A stretch of DNA of 64,000 nt from an uncultured Flavobacteriaceae bacterium (GCA_947493175.1 CANLQD010000004.1:496001-560000); one strand, 5' to 3'; counted from the first letter of the stretch, positions 17,840 through 28,449 are shown. Translations and numbers: made by a program. Notes: generated by a model not told the origin, from the sequence alone.

Positions 17840-18880
17840 TTAGCGAGCCACCCGGCCCGAGGCATCACCGCCCATTAGTTTTTCAACTTCGGCTACGGTC
17901 GCCAAATTAGCATCGCCTTTGATTGTATGTTTTAAGCAGGATGCCGCTACGGCAAAATTTAATGCATTTTGGTCGTCATCGGGGTATTGCAATAGACCAT
18001 ATATCAATCCGCCCATAAAAGAGTCCCCGCCCCCAACGCGATCCACAATATCGGTTATTTGATATTGGGGGGATTCATACATGGTCGAACCGTCGTACAA
18101 AACGCCTGCCCAGGTATTATGGGAAGCCGAGATGGACCCTCGTAAGGTGGTAATCACTTTTTTGGCCCGTGGAAATTTTTTCATCATTTGTTGGCATACC
18201 GAAAGAAATGCCTCTGCCTTTACATGCTCGCCTTGTGTGGTAATATCCAATCCCTCCGGTTTGATGCCGAAATGCTTTTCCGCGTCCTCTTCGTTGCCAA
18301 GGATAATATCACAATACGAGGTCAATTCGGTCATAATGGCCTCCCGGTCTCCATCATATTTCCAAAGCTTCGCCCGATAATTCAAGTCCGTAGAGATGGT
18401 TACTCCCATATTACTGGCCACCTTTACCGCTTCCAAACAAGCGTCTGCCGCACCTTGCGAAATAGCAGGGGTGATCCCAGTCCAGTGAAACCAGCCCACA
18501 TCTTTAAAAACAGTCTCCCAGTCTACCATACCCTCTTTTATTTCGGCAATGGCCGAATGTGCCCGGTCATAGACTACCTTGCTTCCACGGCTTACAGCTC
18601 CTGTTTCCAAAAAATAAATGCCCAACCGATCACCACCATAAATAATATGATCGGTTCCTACGTTTCGTTTTCGCAGTTCCATTAGGGCACATTCCCCAAT
18701 ATCATTGTTAGGTAAACGGGTTACAAACTGTATGGGCACGCCATAATTTGCCAAAGAAACGGCGACATTCGATTCACCGCCGCCATAGACAATATCGAAG
18801 CTGGTGGTTTGCGAAAATCTTAAAAATCCCGGAGGAGATAAACGGAGCATAATTTCCCCGAACGTAACGACTTTTTTCAT
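17840..18880 (-). CDS. kdgK: 2-keto-3-deoxygluconate kinase, PfkB family
   Basis: A 346-residue ribokinase/PfkB-fold kinase. It opens with VVTFGEIMLRLSPPG, has GGGESNVAVSLANYG for substrate binding, and carries the C-terminal signature DIVDRVGGGDSFMGGLIYG with the catalytic Asp in GGGDSF. It phosphorylates KDG, the common product of UxuA and KduD, to KDPG. It is the promoter-proximal gene of the minus-strand set kdgK-kdgA-uxaC; the 142-base gap before kdgA may hold a processing site or weak promoter. Confidence 0.93.
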   Translation of the reverse strand: MKKVVTFGEIMLRLSPPGFLRFSQTTSFDIVYGGGESNVAVSLANYGVPIQFVTRLPNNDIGECALMELRKRNVGTDHIIYGGDRLGIYFLETGAVSRGSKVVYDRAHSAIAEIKEGMVDWETVFKDVGWFHWTGITPAISQGAADACLEAVKVASNMGVTISTDLNYRAKLWKYDGDREAIMTELTSYCDIILGNEEDAEKHFGIKPEGLDITTQGEHVKAEAFLSVCQQMMKKFPRAKKVITTLRGSISASHNTWAGVLYDGSTMYESPQYQITDIVDRVGGGDSFMGGLIYGLLQYPDDDQNALNFAVAASCLKHTIKGDANLATVAEVEKLMGGDASGRVAR

Positions 18881-19059
18881 AAAAGAGATTGAAAAGATTA
18901 GATGCTATCAAAGCTAGTAAAAAGCTAGTGATTTTTGTTGTGGTAATCGTTCATTTTCGGTACTACATTGTACAATTATGGTACAGGTAAGCAAAAGAAA
19001 ATGATATTTAAGAAGATAGTTTGCACAAAAAAAAGACTGAAGCCATTTTAGCGGGTCCC

Positions 19060-19341
19060 TTACAATTCTTTTTTGGTCGGAAAGTTGGCACATACCAATC
19101 CAAACAATGCATCATATTCTTCTGTTAATTCAAAATTGTGCATCAGGGCCCAAACAAAACACCTGCAGAACTTTAGGTCATCGCTTGACACCTCTTCTAG
19201 TTCCTTGTTACTACGAGGATCTTTAGATGTCATAAACGGGCCAATTCCTGTATGGTCTAGGGGATGGCCGAAGTGAGATGCCAGGTCGTAGTGAGAGGTA
19301 GGCTCTGAAAAAAGTTTTTTGGCATTGACCCTTTCGATCAC
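19060..19341 (-). CDS. Doubtful short reading frame, unknown
   Basis: This 93-codon frame starts at a GTG and has no ATG near its 5' end. The protein (for example HYDLASHFGHPLDHTGIGPF, and ALMHNFELTEEYDALFGLVC) has believable composition but matches no family I know. It lacks a signal peptide. It may be the remnant of a longer gene, since the frame upstream of the GTG also reads plausibly back to a stop. I keep it at low confidence because nothing else covers this stretch. Confidence 0.3.
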   Translation of the reverse strand: MIERVNAKKLFSEPTSHYDLASHFGHPLDHTGIGPFMTSKDPRSNKELEEVSSDDLKFCRCFVWALMHNFELTEEYDALFGLVCANFPTKKEL

Positions 19342-19458
19342 ACTTTGGTAAGTATCACATATCGTAAAGGTTCAATGATGTTCAATTAACCAATACTTGC
19401 CAAATTCTTAGGAAGTTTGTGATGAGTTTAATGTGTTTCTTTCGTTTAAGTTAGTCTG

Positions 19459-19490
19459 AAAACCGATGACCAAGCTGTTATCGGTTTTTT
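19459..19490 (+). terminator. Hairpin with T-run
   Basis: Arms AAAACCGAT (19459-19467) and ATCGGTTTT (19480-19488) enclose a 12-nt loop and run into TTTTTT. It has the form of a plus-strand intrinsic terminator, yet no plus-strand gene precedes it. It may mark a lost gene, or it may insulate the susC promoter from antisense or read-through transcription. Confidence 0.55.
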
Positions 19491-19693
19491 GCCTTTTGCC
19501 AAAGGGTAATGGTCATCTAGTTTTTAAGGAACCGGAACCGCTGATGTGATGAACGGTTTTTTGTTGTGTAGAAGTGTTGATATATGGAAATATAGTCCGT
19601 CTTTGCCATATTTTCATATAACTCAGGTTTCAATTTGCAATTCTGTTCAAATAGCAATCGAAAACAAACAATTTCGCAATTTCATTTTTTTAT

Positions 19694-19745
19694 TTAAACG
19701 TTTAAGCATATATTTGATTTAACGAAATATTAGTTAAACGTTTAA
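19694..19745 (+). promoter_or_regulatory. susC promoter with two LacI-type operators
   Basis: Two perfect 12-bp palindromes TTAAACGTTTAA lie at 19694-19705 and 19734-19745. Between them is a perfect Bacteroidota -7 box TATATTTG (19709-19716). The operators therefore flank the RNA polymerase contact region, one just upstream of -7 and one past the expected transcription start, a classic repression layout. TTAAACGTTTAA is the type of palindrome LacI-family repressors bind, and such a regulator is encoded at 29651. Transcription would start near 19722, leaving a leader of about 140 nt before susC. Confidence 0.85.
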
Positions 19746-19865
19746 TCTTTTATAGCCCGTAGGGTACTACCTACAAAGGGATGTATTGATGAAAACGTTG
19801 AATCTTCTTTCGTGCATACCATCAATCTCAATAACAATCAAAACGAGTACTAAACAAACACTTGC

Positions 19866-22800
19866 ATGAAAACAAACAAACAACGCTTAAAATCGGGGGT
19901 ATTTATAAGGCTTTGGAAACGTGCCTTATTTTTTATGGTCTGTTGTCTATTTCTATCGGGCACGCTAGTTGCAACCGCATCTTCCAAAGCTGTAGATCTA
20001 GCAGCTACAGTTTCCCTTCAATCTACGGTAACGGGTACCGTTACAGATGATACAGGTAGTCCGTTGCCAGGCGCATCGGTCGTGGAAAAAGGAACTGCGA
20101 ACGGAGTTCAGACCGACTTTGATGGAAACTTTTCATTAGAGGTAGGAGAGAATGCTACCTTGGTAGTTTCTTATTTGGGTTTCGAAACAAAGGAAGTGCC
20201 GGTGAATGGTCAACTGGTCCTGAATATCAGCATTTCTGAAAGTGCTTCCGCCTTGGATGAGGTGGTCGTAGTAGGGTACGGTTCCCAAATAAGTAGAAAG
20301 GTTACTGGGGCTATTTCTAAAGTGGGGGGTGTTGAAATCGCAGAACAACCGGTCATCAGTGCAGACCAAGCTTTACAAGGTCGTGTTGCCGGTGTCAACA
20401 TTGTTGGTTCCGGTGTGCCGGGTGCCAACCCCACTATTCGTATTAGGGGGCTAGGTTCGGCATTGAACAGTGATCCATTGTTCGTTGTAGATGGTATTCC
20501 GGTCGGACAAAATGCCCTCAACGACATACATCCCGACAACATTCAGGATATTTCGGTCTTGAAAGATGCAGCTAGTACTGCTATATATGGTTCCAGAGCT
20601 GCCAATGGGGTGATTTTGATTACTACAAAGAAAGGAAAAGTAGGGAAACCTCAACTTAGCTTCAGTACTTATTATGGCGTACAGGATGTTCCGGACAACA
20701 GAAAATACGATTTATTGAATACGGATGAGTACATCAATTTTGCCCAGAACAGGTTTGGCGTGTCGGCACCGCGTTTTGATGATTACGATTTTCAGGCGCA
20801 GGAGTTCCGCGCCGGTACACCCAGTGCGGAATTTATCGGCGTAGAGACCGATTGGCAAGATGAAGTGCTTTCAGGAGGAACTATCCAAGATTATTATGTG
20901 AATTATTCGGGTGGGTCGGAAAACATCACCTACAATATTGGAGGAGGCTATTTTGATCAAGACGGACTTTCGGTAGACACCTATTTTAGAAGGGTAAGTT
21001 TAAACACCAATCTACAGGCCTCTTTTGGAGACCGCCTGAAAATAGGACACTCGATGGTTTTGTCCCGTTCGGTAGGTCAGCAAGACAATTCGCCGGCAAT
21101 TCGAAGGGCTATACAGATGATGCCCTATATCCCAGTATTTGATGATAGTAGGCCCGGAGGCTATCGGGCGACTGATTTTGCAGATAATGCAGACCCCTTT
21201 CAGCCGGTTCTTAACTCGGCTATAGTCGACAACGAACAGACCAGGACCAATATACTTGCAACCCTTTTTGCGCAATACGAACTATTCGATGGTCTAAACC
21301 TTAGGGTACAAGCGGCAGTCGAAAACTCTTTTACACAATTTAATAATTACGTGCCTACCTACGATGCCGGGGAAGTGGCGTTCAATTTCAATGACACGCC
21401 TACCTTTCGAAGGGATAGTAGAATATATTTGTCGCCTGTACTGACTTCTTATTTGGATTATAACAAGACGTTCGGGGATCATTCCATTAGCGCCGTAGTA
21501 GGTTATGAGACTCAGCAAAGGGATTTCGAGGAAATTCGGGCAGAGTCTACCTTTTTGCCCAATGAAGACGTCCGTAATCCGGCTACTTCGCCAGTAGATT
21601 TTCAAAGGTCGAGCGTGTCTGTAACAAAGACGCAGATCTCCGCTTTTTTTGGCAGGTTCAATTATGATTACAAGGATAAGTATTTAATTGGAGCTTCCAT
21701 CAGAAGGGATAAATCTTCGGTTTTTGCTCCTGAGAACAATGTAAGTGTCTTTCCTGCGGTTTCAGCGGGTTGGCGTATTTCGGAAGAGCCATTTTTTAGT
21801 GGTTTGAAGGAAACGGTGACCGACTTGAAGATACGTGGTAGCTGGGGTGAAAATGGAAACACGGCTACTGCACCTTACAGTTGGGATCCCACTATTTTCT
21901 CCAATCTAATCTATGTTAGTGGTGAGAACGAAGAACTGGTGCCAGGATTGGCAGTCAATACCTTGTTTAACCGAAATTTACAGTGGGAAACGATTATTAA
22001 GAGTAATATTGGTCTAGATGCAGAGTTTTTCAATGGAAAAATGTACGCCACCTTTGAATGGTTTAACAACCGATCAGAAGATTTGATTATTCAAGTACCC
22101 TTACCCAATTCTGCCGGTTTCGATGGTGTTACTTTGGACAACGTGGGAACTTTAGAAAATCGAGGTGTAGAACTTGCCCTTGGCTATTCGGACTACGAAG
22201 GAGAGTTTACTTGGTCGGTAGATGCAAATGTTTCGTTTATTGAAAACGAAGTGATTTCACTGGGTGCTGGTGAGGACTCCAATATTGCAGGACCTATTTT
22301 TCAAAATACTGCTTCTCCCGCAACTCGGGCCGAGGTAGGGGAGCCAATTGGTTTTTACTATGGGTGGCAGGTAGATCGAATATATCAAAATCAATCCGAG
22401 GTCGATGCGGATAATGCAGCGGCCGCGGCAGCAACAGGTGAGGCAGGGGCTACCAGACAAGGGCCGGATATCGCCCCCGGAGACATTCGTTTTAAAGATT
22501 TGAACGGTGACGGTATCATCGATGGAGACGACCGAACCAATCTCGGGCATTACCTTCCTGATGTGAATGTAGGTCTCAACACCTCCATGAAGTATAAGAA
22601 TTTTGATCTTTCGGCCAATTTTGTCGGTGCTTTTGGATTTGAAATTCTTCACTCGAATCGTTATTATACCGAAGGGATGACCAGATTGTTCAATATGGGA
22701 ACCCAAGTACAGAATTCCTGGACACCCGAAAATACGAATACGAATATTCCTAGGGCCAACGTAGATGGGGCTACAAACAACGCCCGGCTTTCGGATCGTT

Positions 22801-23081
22801 GGGTCGAGTCTGGGGATTTTGTGAGGTTGCGATTTTTAACGTTGGGCTATACCTTTCCCGAGTTCAACAACAGCCCGTTTTCCAAGGTACGTATTTATGG
22901 GCAAGCCCAGAATCTCCTTACCTTTACAGGATATAGTGGTTATGATCCCGAAGTACAGGGTCGCGGCGGTAATAATTCCGATGTAAACAGTTCTAACAAT
23001 ACATTATTCCGTAATGGAATAGACGACAGTGTGGTGCCTAATCCACGAACATTGATTTTAGGTCTTGAATTTTCTTTTTAA
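19866..23081 (+). CDS. susC: SusC/RagA-family TonB-dependent outer-membrane transporter
   Basis: A 1071-residue SusC-like protein. A long signal peptide is followed by a carboxypeptidase-D-regulatory-like domain (VTGTVTDDTGSPLPGASV, residues about 50-130) and the SusC motif SALDEVVVVGYGSQ. The plug includes DPLFVVDGIPVG, then DISVLKDAASTAIYGSRAAN. The remainder is a large beta-barrel ending in an aromatic residue (LEFSF). With SusD it imports oligosaccharides across the outer membrane using TonB energy. The 2-component promoter upstream carries two LacI-type operators. The ligand is not readable from sequence; the neighbouring fucose-type genes suggest a fucose- or arabinose-containing glycan. 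Confidence 0.97.
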   Translation: MKTNKQRLKSGVFIRLWKRALFFMVCCLFLSGTLVATASSKAVDLAATVSLQSTVTGTVTDDTGSPLPGASVVEKGTANGVQTDFDGNFSLEVGENATLVVSYLGFETKEVPVNGQLVLNISISESASALDEVVVVGYGSQISRKVTGAISKVGGVEIAEQPVISADQALQGRVAGVNIVGSGVPGANPTIRIRGLGSALNSDPLFVVDGIPVGQNALNDIHPDNIQDISVLKDAASTAIYGSRAANGVILITTKKGKVGKPQLSFSTYYGVQDVPDNRKYDLLNTDEYINFAQNRFGVSAPRFDDYDFQAQEFRAGTPSAEFIGVETDWQDEVLSGGTIQDYYVNYSGGSENITYNIGGGYFDQDGLSVDTYFRRVSLNTNLQASFGDRLKIGHSMVLSRSVGQQDNSPAIRRAIQMMPYIPVFDDSRPGGYRATDFADNADPFQPVLNSAIVDNEQTRTNILATLFAQYELFDGLNLRVQAAVENSFTQFNNYVPTYDAGEVAFNFNDTPTFRRDSRIYLSPVLTSYLDYNKTFGDHSISAVVGYETQQRDFEEIRAESTFLPNEDVRNPATSPVDFQRSSVSVTKTQISAFFGRFNYDYKDKYLIGASIRRDKSSVFAPENNVSVFPAVSAGWRISEEPFFSGLKETVTDLKIRGSWGENGNTATAPYSWDPTIFSNLIYVSGENEELVPGLAVNTLFNRNLQWETIIKSNIGLDAEFFNGKMYATFEWFNNRSEDLIIQVPLPNSAGFDGVTLDNVGTLENRGVELALGYSDYEGEFTWSVDANVSFIENEVISLGAGEDSNIAGPIFQNTASPATRAEVGEPIGFYYGWQVDRIYQNQSEVDADNAAAAAATGEAGATRQGPDIAPGDIRFKDLNGDGIIDGDDRTNLGHYLPDVNVGLNTSMKYKNFDLSANFVGAFGFEILHSNRYYTEGMTRLFNMGTQVQNSWTPENTNTNIPRANVDGATNNARLSDRWVESGDFVRLRFLTLGYTFPEFNNSPFSKVRIYGQAQNLLTFTGYSGYDPEVQGRGGNNSDVNSSNNTLFRNGIDDSVVPNPRTLILGLEFSF

Positions 23082-23090
23082 TTATTAGCT

Positions 23091-24632
23091 ATGAAAACAA
23101 AACAAAGTAAAATGAAGTTATCAGCGAGCAAAAAGCTCACGGTTACTTTAGTAGCGTGCCTACTGGTGACCTTTAGTTGTGATGATGATGCGTTCTCCGA
23201 AGGAAACCCATCTCAACCCAATGTAGAAAGTTCCTTTAACACGGTAGAAGAGGCCGAAAAAGCGGTGTTCGGAATTTATGCCGGATTACAGGCCAACGAT
23301 ATGTGGGCCCGGGAGTTTTGGTGGATACCGGATATGTTATCCGATGAAACACAAACGGCAGGTCCGCAATTGGAGTCGTTCAGGGCGGCACTCTTAAACT
23401 ATAATATTGATGCGGCAAACCCCTTGTTCAGCACAGTATGGAGAGGATTGTATAGAATTATCAACCGTTCCAATTTTGTGATTACGACACTCCCGACTAA
23501 AGAAGGGATACTACCCGATGAGACTATTTCCCAGTTGGTGGGAGAGGCGAAGTTTCTAAGAGCTTGGAGTTATTTTCAATTGGTGTCCTATTGGGGAACA
23601 GTGCCTTTGACATTAGAGCCTGTAGGGGATACTTCCGGAGTGCCCATGGCAGAATCGGAAGACCAGATTTATGCGGCAATCGTCGCTGATCTGACCGACG
23701 CGGATTCAAGCTTGCCATCTGTAACCGAATACCGTGGCACCGGTAATCTGGGAAGAGCTACTCGAGGAGCTGCCCAGGGTCTTTTAGGTCGTGTGGAATT
23801 ATACAGGGGTAACTATCAGGCAGCTAAGACAGCATTGGAAAAAGTGGTCAACTCCGGTGCATATGCGCTGGCCGACAATTATGTGGACAATCATCAAGAA
23901 GAATTGGAGAACAATATTGAATCACTTTTTGAAATACAGTTCAGCCAATACGAAAGTGGTAACCAAGGATGGAGCCAAAATGGAAACGGTGGGAAAATAG
24001 AACAGTTACGTACCCACGAATATTCACCTCACGTTTGGCACAATACCCTGCCTTCAGAAACCCTGAAAGCAGCTTTCGAAGACGGAGACCCACGATATGC
24101 AGCTTCCTTTTTGACCTATGGTGATGCCTATGGCCCAGAGGGTTCCGAAATCTTTGATGCGGGCGATGTGGCACAAGGGATTACTGATATTGAGGAGCAC
24201 TGGAAAAAGTATGGTTATGAATATAAAGAGGCTAGGCCGGACCTTTGGTCTGGAATCAATATCCGAGTCTTGCGATATGCCGATGTATTACTGATGTTGG
24301 CCGAGATAGAGAACGAATTAAGCGGTCCTACCGGCGTTGCATTGGGCTACTTGAACCAGGTACGGGATAGGGTTGGAATGCCAAACTATCCTACTGCAGA
24401 GTACCCCACTGGTTCCCAGGATGAAATGTTGGCGGCCATTATGCACGAGCGACAGGTAGAATTGAACTCCGAGCAAGTACGTGCACGCGACATGAAAAGA
24501 TGGTTCCGAGAAGGAAAAATGGGTCCTCCACACCCTAATTATGAAGCAAAACATGAGTTTGTACCTATTCCATTGGATGAAATCGATAATAACAATGCTA
24601 TAGACGAAAGTGATCAGAAACCAGGATATTAG
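23091..24632 (+). CDS. susD: SusD/RagB-family surface glycan-binding lipoprotein
   Basis: A 513-residue SusD homologue with a lipoprotein signal (LTVTLVACLLVTFSC) and an acidic stretch DDD right after the Cys, consistent with surface export. Typical blocks include EAEKAVFGIYAG, LVGEAKFLRAWSYFQLVSYWG, GAAQGLLGRVELYRGNY and the C-terminal PIPLDEIDNN with KPGY. It lies nine bases after susC and forms the lid of the SusCD complex. A strong terminator follows. Confidence 0.96.
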   Translation: MKTKQSKMKLSASKKLTVTLVACLLVTFSCDDDAFSEGNPSQPNVESSFNTVEEAEKAVFGIYAGLQANDMWAREFWWIPDMLSDETQTAGPQLESFRAALLNYNIDAANPLFSTVWRGLYRIINRSNFVITTLPTKEGILPDETISQLVGEAKFLRAWSYFQLVSYWGTVPLTLEPVGDTSGVPMAESEDQIYAAIVADLTDADSSLPSVTEYRGTGNLGRATRGAAQGLLGRVELYRGNYQAAKTALEKVVNSGAYALADNYVDNHQEELENNIESLFEIQFSQYESGNQGWSQNGNGGKIEQLRTHEYSPHVWHNTLPSETLKAAFEDGDPRYAASFLTYGDAYGPEGSEIFDAGDVAQGITDIEEHWKKYGYEYKEARPDLWSGINIRVLRYADVLLMLAEIENELSGPTGVALGYLNQVRDRVGMPNYPTAEYPTGSQDEMLAAIMHERQVELNSEQVRARDMKRWFREGKMGPPHPNYEAKHEFVPIPLDEIDNNNAIDESDQKPGY

Positions 24633-24650
24633 TTTGTTGAGTTAGTTAGG

Positions 24651-24685
24651 AAAACCCATGTATCTTTACTGCATGGGTTTTTTTT
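24651..24685 (+). terminator. Intrinsic terminator after susD
   Basis: A 10-bp perfect stem AAAACCCATG (24651-24660) with CATGGGTTTT (24672-24681), an 11-nt loop and a run of eight T. It would end or attenuate the susCD transcript and so set its level apart from the FG-GAP gene downstream. Confidence 0.9.
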
Positions 24686-24808
24686 GAACCCTCCCAAGAA
24701 TAGTTGAACGAAGTAAGCTTTTGTTGTGAATCCACAGGTCGCGACAAAAGCATATTACAAGATAATAGAACTCGGCCGCACGACGCCGTTATCATTGAAT
24801 TGGAGTCT

Positions 24809-27800
24809 ATGGTTCGCGCTGGAAAAAAATACCAACTACTTCTACATATTAAGACATGTAGTGGTATCTTAGTGTTGGCTTGTATGCTCGGGCTTGCCGC
24901 TTGTAAAGACCCTTCCCAACCCGAGAAACGCTTTCGGTTGTTATCCTCCCAACAGACTGGTATCGATTTTAGCAACAATATTGATGCTGAAAAGGTCAAT
25001 ATTCTGGATTATGTGAATATGTATAATGGATCTGGGGTAGGCATCGGGGATTTTAATAAAGATGGGTTTGAAGATGTGTTCTTCGGCGGTAATCTGGTTT
25101 CTTCACGTTTGTATTTGAATAATGCCACGGCTGGGAATATTTCTTTTTCCGATGTCACCGTTGAGGCGGGCCTCACGACCAATGTTTGGGTAAACGGGAT
25201 TACGATCATAGATATCAACCAAGACGGCTGGGAAGATATTTATTGTAGTGTAAGTGCAGGAAAATCATCCAAACAGCGAACGAACAAACTGTTTGTAAAT
25301 CAAGGGCTAAACGAGGCAGGGACCCCTATTTTTGAGGAAAAAGCGGCCTCATATGGTCTTGCAGATGATAGTCACACCATACAAACGGCTTTTTTTGATT
25401 ATGATGGGGATCAAGATTTGGATGTGTTCATGATCGCCAACTATCCCACCGGGTATCTCGATGCCGAAGCAAATCGCATCGTGAATATTAAAAAAAAAGG
25501 AAATCGAGACCGCACCGATCGCTTGTATCGAAATGATGGTATAGGTGCCGATGGCCACCCTATTTTTACAGATGTTTCGGAAACGGCCGGGATTACGCTT
25601 GAAGGTTTTAGTCTAGGACTTGCCGTACACGATTTTAATGAAGATGGTAATCCAGATGTGTATGTAGCCAATGATTATGTGACCAATGATTTGCTCTATA
25701 TCAATAATGGTGACGGCACTTTTGCGAACCGTATTAAAGAATTTGTAGAACATACCAGTTACTCCTCCATGGGTGTTGATATTGCAGATATCAACAACGA
25801 TGGGCTTCAGGATATCATAGTAATGGATATGTTGCCAGAGGCAGATAAGGACGTGAAGCTGATGTATTCCGCGGCTGCTCATAACAGTTTTGAGTTGATG
25901 CAGAAGATGCAGTACAACGATCAGTATTTTAGAAATACGTTGCAATTGAACAATGGTATGGTCGATTCTATACCGGTGCCATTTAGTGAGATAGGGCAGA
26001 TGGCAAAAGTACAGGCGACCCACTGGAGTTGGAGTGCTTTGATGCCAGATCTAGACCTCGATGGCTGGCGCGACATTTTTATTACCAATGGTTTTGCTAA
26101 AGATGTCAATAATTTGGATTTCATCAATTATGAGCAACCTACCACCTTTGTTCCTGAAAAATTTGATGGGGAATCCTATGTCACTTCCTTAAAAGATCAA
26201 AAAGGGATATATATTCCGAATTACCTTTTTAAAAATCGAAAAAACCTCGAATTTGAAGATGTCGGTGAGGAGTGGGGAATTACAGATCCCAGCTTTAGCA
26301 ATGGGTGCGCATATGCCGATTTTGACAATGACGGTGACTTGGATTTGGTTACCAACAATTTGAACGATGTCGCTTTTATTTACGAAAATACGACCCTTGC
26401 CAAAAATCGGAATAAACATCATTTTTTACAGTTGGTTCTTCGGGATACTGCTCCCAATCGGAATGCCATAGGAGCTACGATACAAGTAAAGACCTCACAA
26501 GGAGTGGTGTCACAAGTTGTACAGCGTACAAGGGGTTTTATGTCCTCTGTGGGCTCAGTTTGGACCTTGGGATTGGGGAGTGATTCCATAATTGAGAATG
26601 TTGAGGTGGCTTGGCCCGATGGCCAAATACAAAGACTGGTAGCTGTTGCTGCAGATCAACGATTGGTGATTGAGAAAAACATCAGCTCAAATAGTGTCCA
26701 AGATCAAAATGCCAATGTAAGGCCATACCATTTTCATTCGAAACAAATTCCAGGGCTTCGACATCGACATCAGGAGCGTTATTTTAATGACTTCAACTAC
26801 CAGCGGTTATTGCCACATAAATTATCGATGCTTGGGCCCTCTATCGCGGTGGGCGATGTGGATAACAACGAATGGGACGATTTCTACATAGCAGGCGCCC
26901 ATGGCAGCGCCGGAATGCTGTATCTGCAAGGGGGAAAAGGTGGTTTTGAGCCAAGACAGATTGAAGACACGTTGCTTTATGAAGATCAGGGAAGTCTACT
27001 ATTGGATATCGATAATGACAAAGACCTAGATTTGTATGTGGTGAGCGGGGGTGTAGAACGTGGCAAACGAAGCTCTTACTACAGCGATCGGCTGTTGATC
27101 AACCAAGGGAAAGGCACCTTTGGAAAACAGGTTTTGGGTTTCTCCCGAGAGAACGGTTCCTGTGTTGTGGCGGCGGATTATGATCGAGATGGGGATTTAG
27201 ACCTGTTCGTGGGTGGTGCTTCCAAGCCAGGGGAATATCCACTGCCAGCACAAAGCCAACTGTTACAAAACGATACGGAAAGCCCAGACCATCCGGTATT
27301 GACCGATGTAACGTCTATAAAAGCCCATGAATTGGCAACCATTGGCATTGTAAGGAGTGCCCTGTGGTCTGACTATGATAACGATGGCTGGGTAGATCTC
27401 TTTGTAGTAGGGGAGTACATGCCCATCACCTTATTTAAAAATGTAAATGGTACGCTGGTAAAGCAAAATAATCTTGGCATAGAAGGGTCAAAAGGGATGT
27501 GGAACAGTATCAATGGGGCCGATTTGGATAACGACGGCGATATCGATTACGTGCTGGGAAATCGTGGGTTGAATTCGATCTATCAGCCTACAAAAGAACA
27601 TCCCATCACTATTTATGCGGCTGATTTTGATGCTAATGGAATCTTAGATCCCGTCATGACCAAGTGGGTTGAGGATAAGGAGGTGCCCGTTCACCTCAGG
27701 GACGACTTGTTTGGTCAACTGATATCGCTCAAAAAAACAATGCTAAAATATGAGGAATATGCTGCGGCCGAAATAACCGATTTGTTTTCGAAGAAGAGCT

Positions 27801-28414
27801 TGGAGGAAGCCTATGTATCAAAATGGGAATATGCCCAAAGTAGTTGCCTGATGAACGAAGGAGATGGAACCTTTACTATGGTACCTTTGCCAAAAAGAGC
27901 CCAATTGGCACCAATTTATGGTGTGTTGATCGATGATTTTGATGAAGACAATATACCCGATATCCTTACAGTAGGTAACTCCCATGCACAAGAGGTTTTT
28001 ACAGGTTGGCATGATGCGTCGGTGGGGCTTCTCTTAAAAGGACAAGGAGATGGAACCTTCGTGCCCGTACCGCCTCGTGAAAGCAATTTTATGGTTTCTG
28101 GTGATGGTAAGGCCTTGGCGCGTTTTAGAAGTCCAAAAAATGAGCGGGTATACATCGCTTCTGTGAATAACGACAGTTTGCGTACGTTTCGGCAGTCGCT
28201 TATGAAGGAGGCAAAATGGGTTGCTCTTGCCCCGACTGATCATAAGGTGAAAATTACCTATTCAGATGGTACCGTTCGTATAAAAGAGTACTACTATGGA
28301 GAAGGGTACTATTCTCAGACCGATCGATTTTTACATTTGTCTACCGACATACAAAAGGTAGAGATAGTGAATTATTCAGGTGTTTTAAGGGAAGTTTTCA
28401 GTCGGGCCGATTAG
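24809..28414 (+). CDS. FG-GAP/VCBS-repeat lipoprotein with ASPIC/UnbV domain
   Basis: Starting at the ATG at 24809 gives about 1201 residues with a lipoprotein signal (LVLACMLGLAACKDP). Many FG-GAP/VCBS repeats carry calcium-loop motifs such as DFNKDGFEDVFFGG, DINQDGWEDIY, DYDGDQDLDVF and DFNEDGNPDVYVAND. They form one or more beta-propellers. Near residue 600 an ASPIC/UnbV block appears (RNAIGATIQVKTSQG, then VEVAWPDG), followed by a second propeller set. Such proteins commonly sit next to SusCD in Bacteroidota and are probably surface glycan-binding or scaffold proteins. No enzyme activity can be claimed. The terminator upstream suggests it needs its own promoter or read-through. Confidence 0.88.
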   Translation: MVRAGKKYQLLLHIKTCSGILVLACMLGLAACKDPSQPEKRFRLLSSQQTGIDFSNNIDAEKVNILDYVNMYNGSGVGIGDFNKDGFEDVFFGGNLVSSRLYLNNATAGNISFSDVTVEAGLTTNVWVNGITIIDINQDGWEDIYCSVSAGKSSKQRTNKLFVNQGLNEAGTPIFEEKAASYGLADDSHTIQTAFFDYDGDQDLDVFMIANYPTGYLDAEANRIVNIKKKGNRDRTDRLYRNDGIGADGHPIFTDVSETAGITLEGFSLGLAVHDFNEDGNPDVYVANDYVTNDLLYINNGDGTFANRIKEFVEHTSYSSMGVDIADINNDGLQDIIVMDMLPEADKDVKLMYSAAAHNSFELMQKMQYNDQYFRNTLQLNNGMVDSIPVPFSEIGQMAKVQATHWSWSALMPDLDLDGWRDIFITNGFAKDVNNLDFINYEQPTTFVPEKFDGESYVTSLKDQKGIYIPNYLFKNRKNLEFEDVGEEWGITDPSFSNGCAYADFDNDGDLDLVTNNLNDVAFIYENTTLAKNRNKHHFLQLVLRDTAPNRNAIGATIQVKTSQGVVSQVVQRTRGFMSSVGSVWTLGLGSDSIIENVEVAWPDGQIQRLVAVAADQRLVIEKNISSNSVQDQNANVRPYHFHSKQIPGLRHRHQERYFNDFNYQRLLPHKLSMLGPSIAVGDVDNNEWDDFYIAGAHGSAGMLYLQGGKGGFEPRQIEDTLLYEDQGSLLLDIDNDKDLDLYVVSGGVERGKRSSYYSDRLLINQGKGTFGKQVLGFSRENGSCVVAADYDRDGDLDLFVGGASKPGEYPLPAQSQLLQNDTESPDHPVLTDVTSIKAHELATIGIVRSALWSDYDNDGWVDLFVVGEYMPITLFKNVNGTLVKQNNLGIEGSKGMWNSINGADLDNDGDIDYVLGNRGLNSIYQPTKEHPITIYAADFDANGILDPVMTKWVEDKEVPVHLRDDLFGQLISLKKTMLKYEEYAAAEITDLFSKKSLEEAYVSKWEYAQSSCLMNEGDGTFTMVPLPKRAQLAPIYGVLIDDFDEDNIPDILTVGNSHAQEVFTGWHDASVGLLLKGQGDGTFVPVPPRESNFMVSGDGKALARFRSPKNERVYIASVNNDSLRTFRQSLMKEAKWVALAPTDHKVKITYSDGTVRIKEYYYGEGYYSQTDRFLHLSTDIQKVEIVNYSGVLREVFSRAD

Positions 28415-28449
28415 AAAAGGGATGTGTACCCGAGGCTTATGACAAGAAC

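Larger units (their letters stand above)
18881..19693. other. Long spacer between kdgK and the susC operator region
   Basis: This roughly 800-base spacer holds one doubtful short frame (19060-19341, listed separately) and a hairpin with a T-run at 19459-19490. A weaker hairpin, AACCG (19536-19540) with CGGTT (19554-19558), is followed by TTTTTT. The kdgK promoter should lie near 18881-18960, but no clear -7 box stands out. The rest shows no gene I can support. Confidence 0.5.
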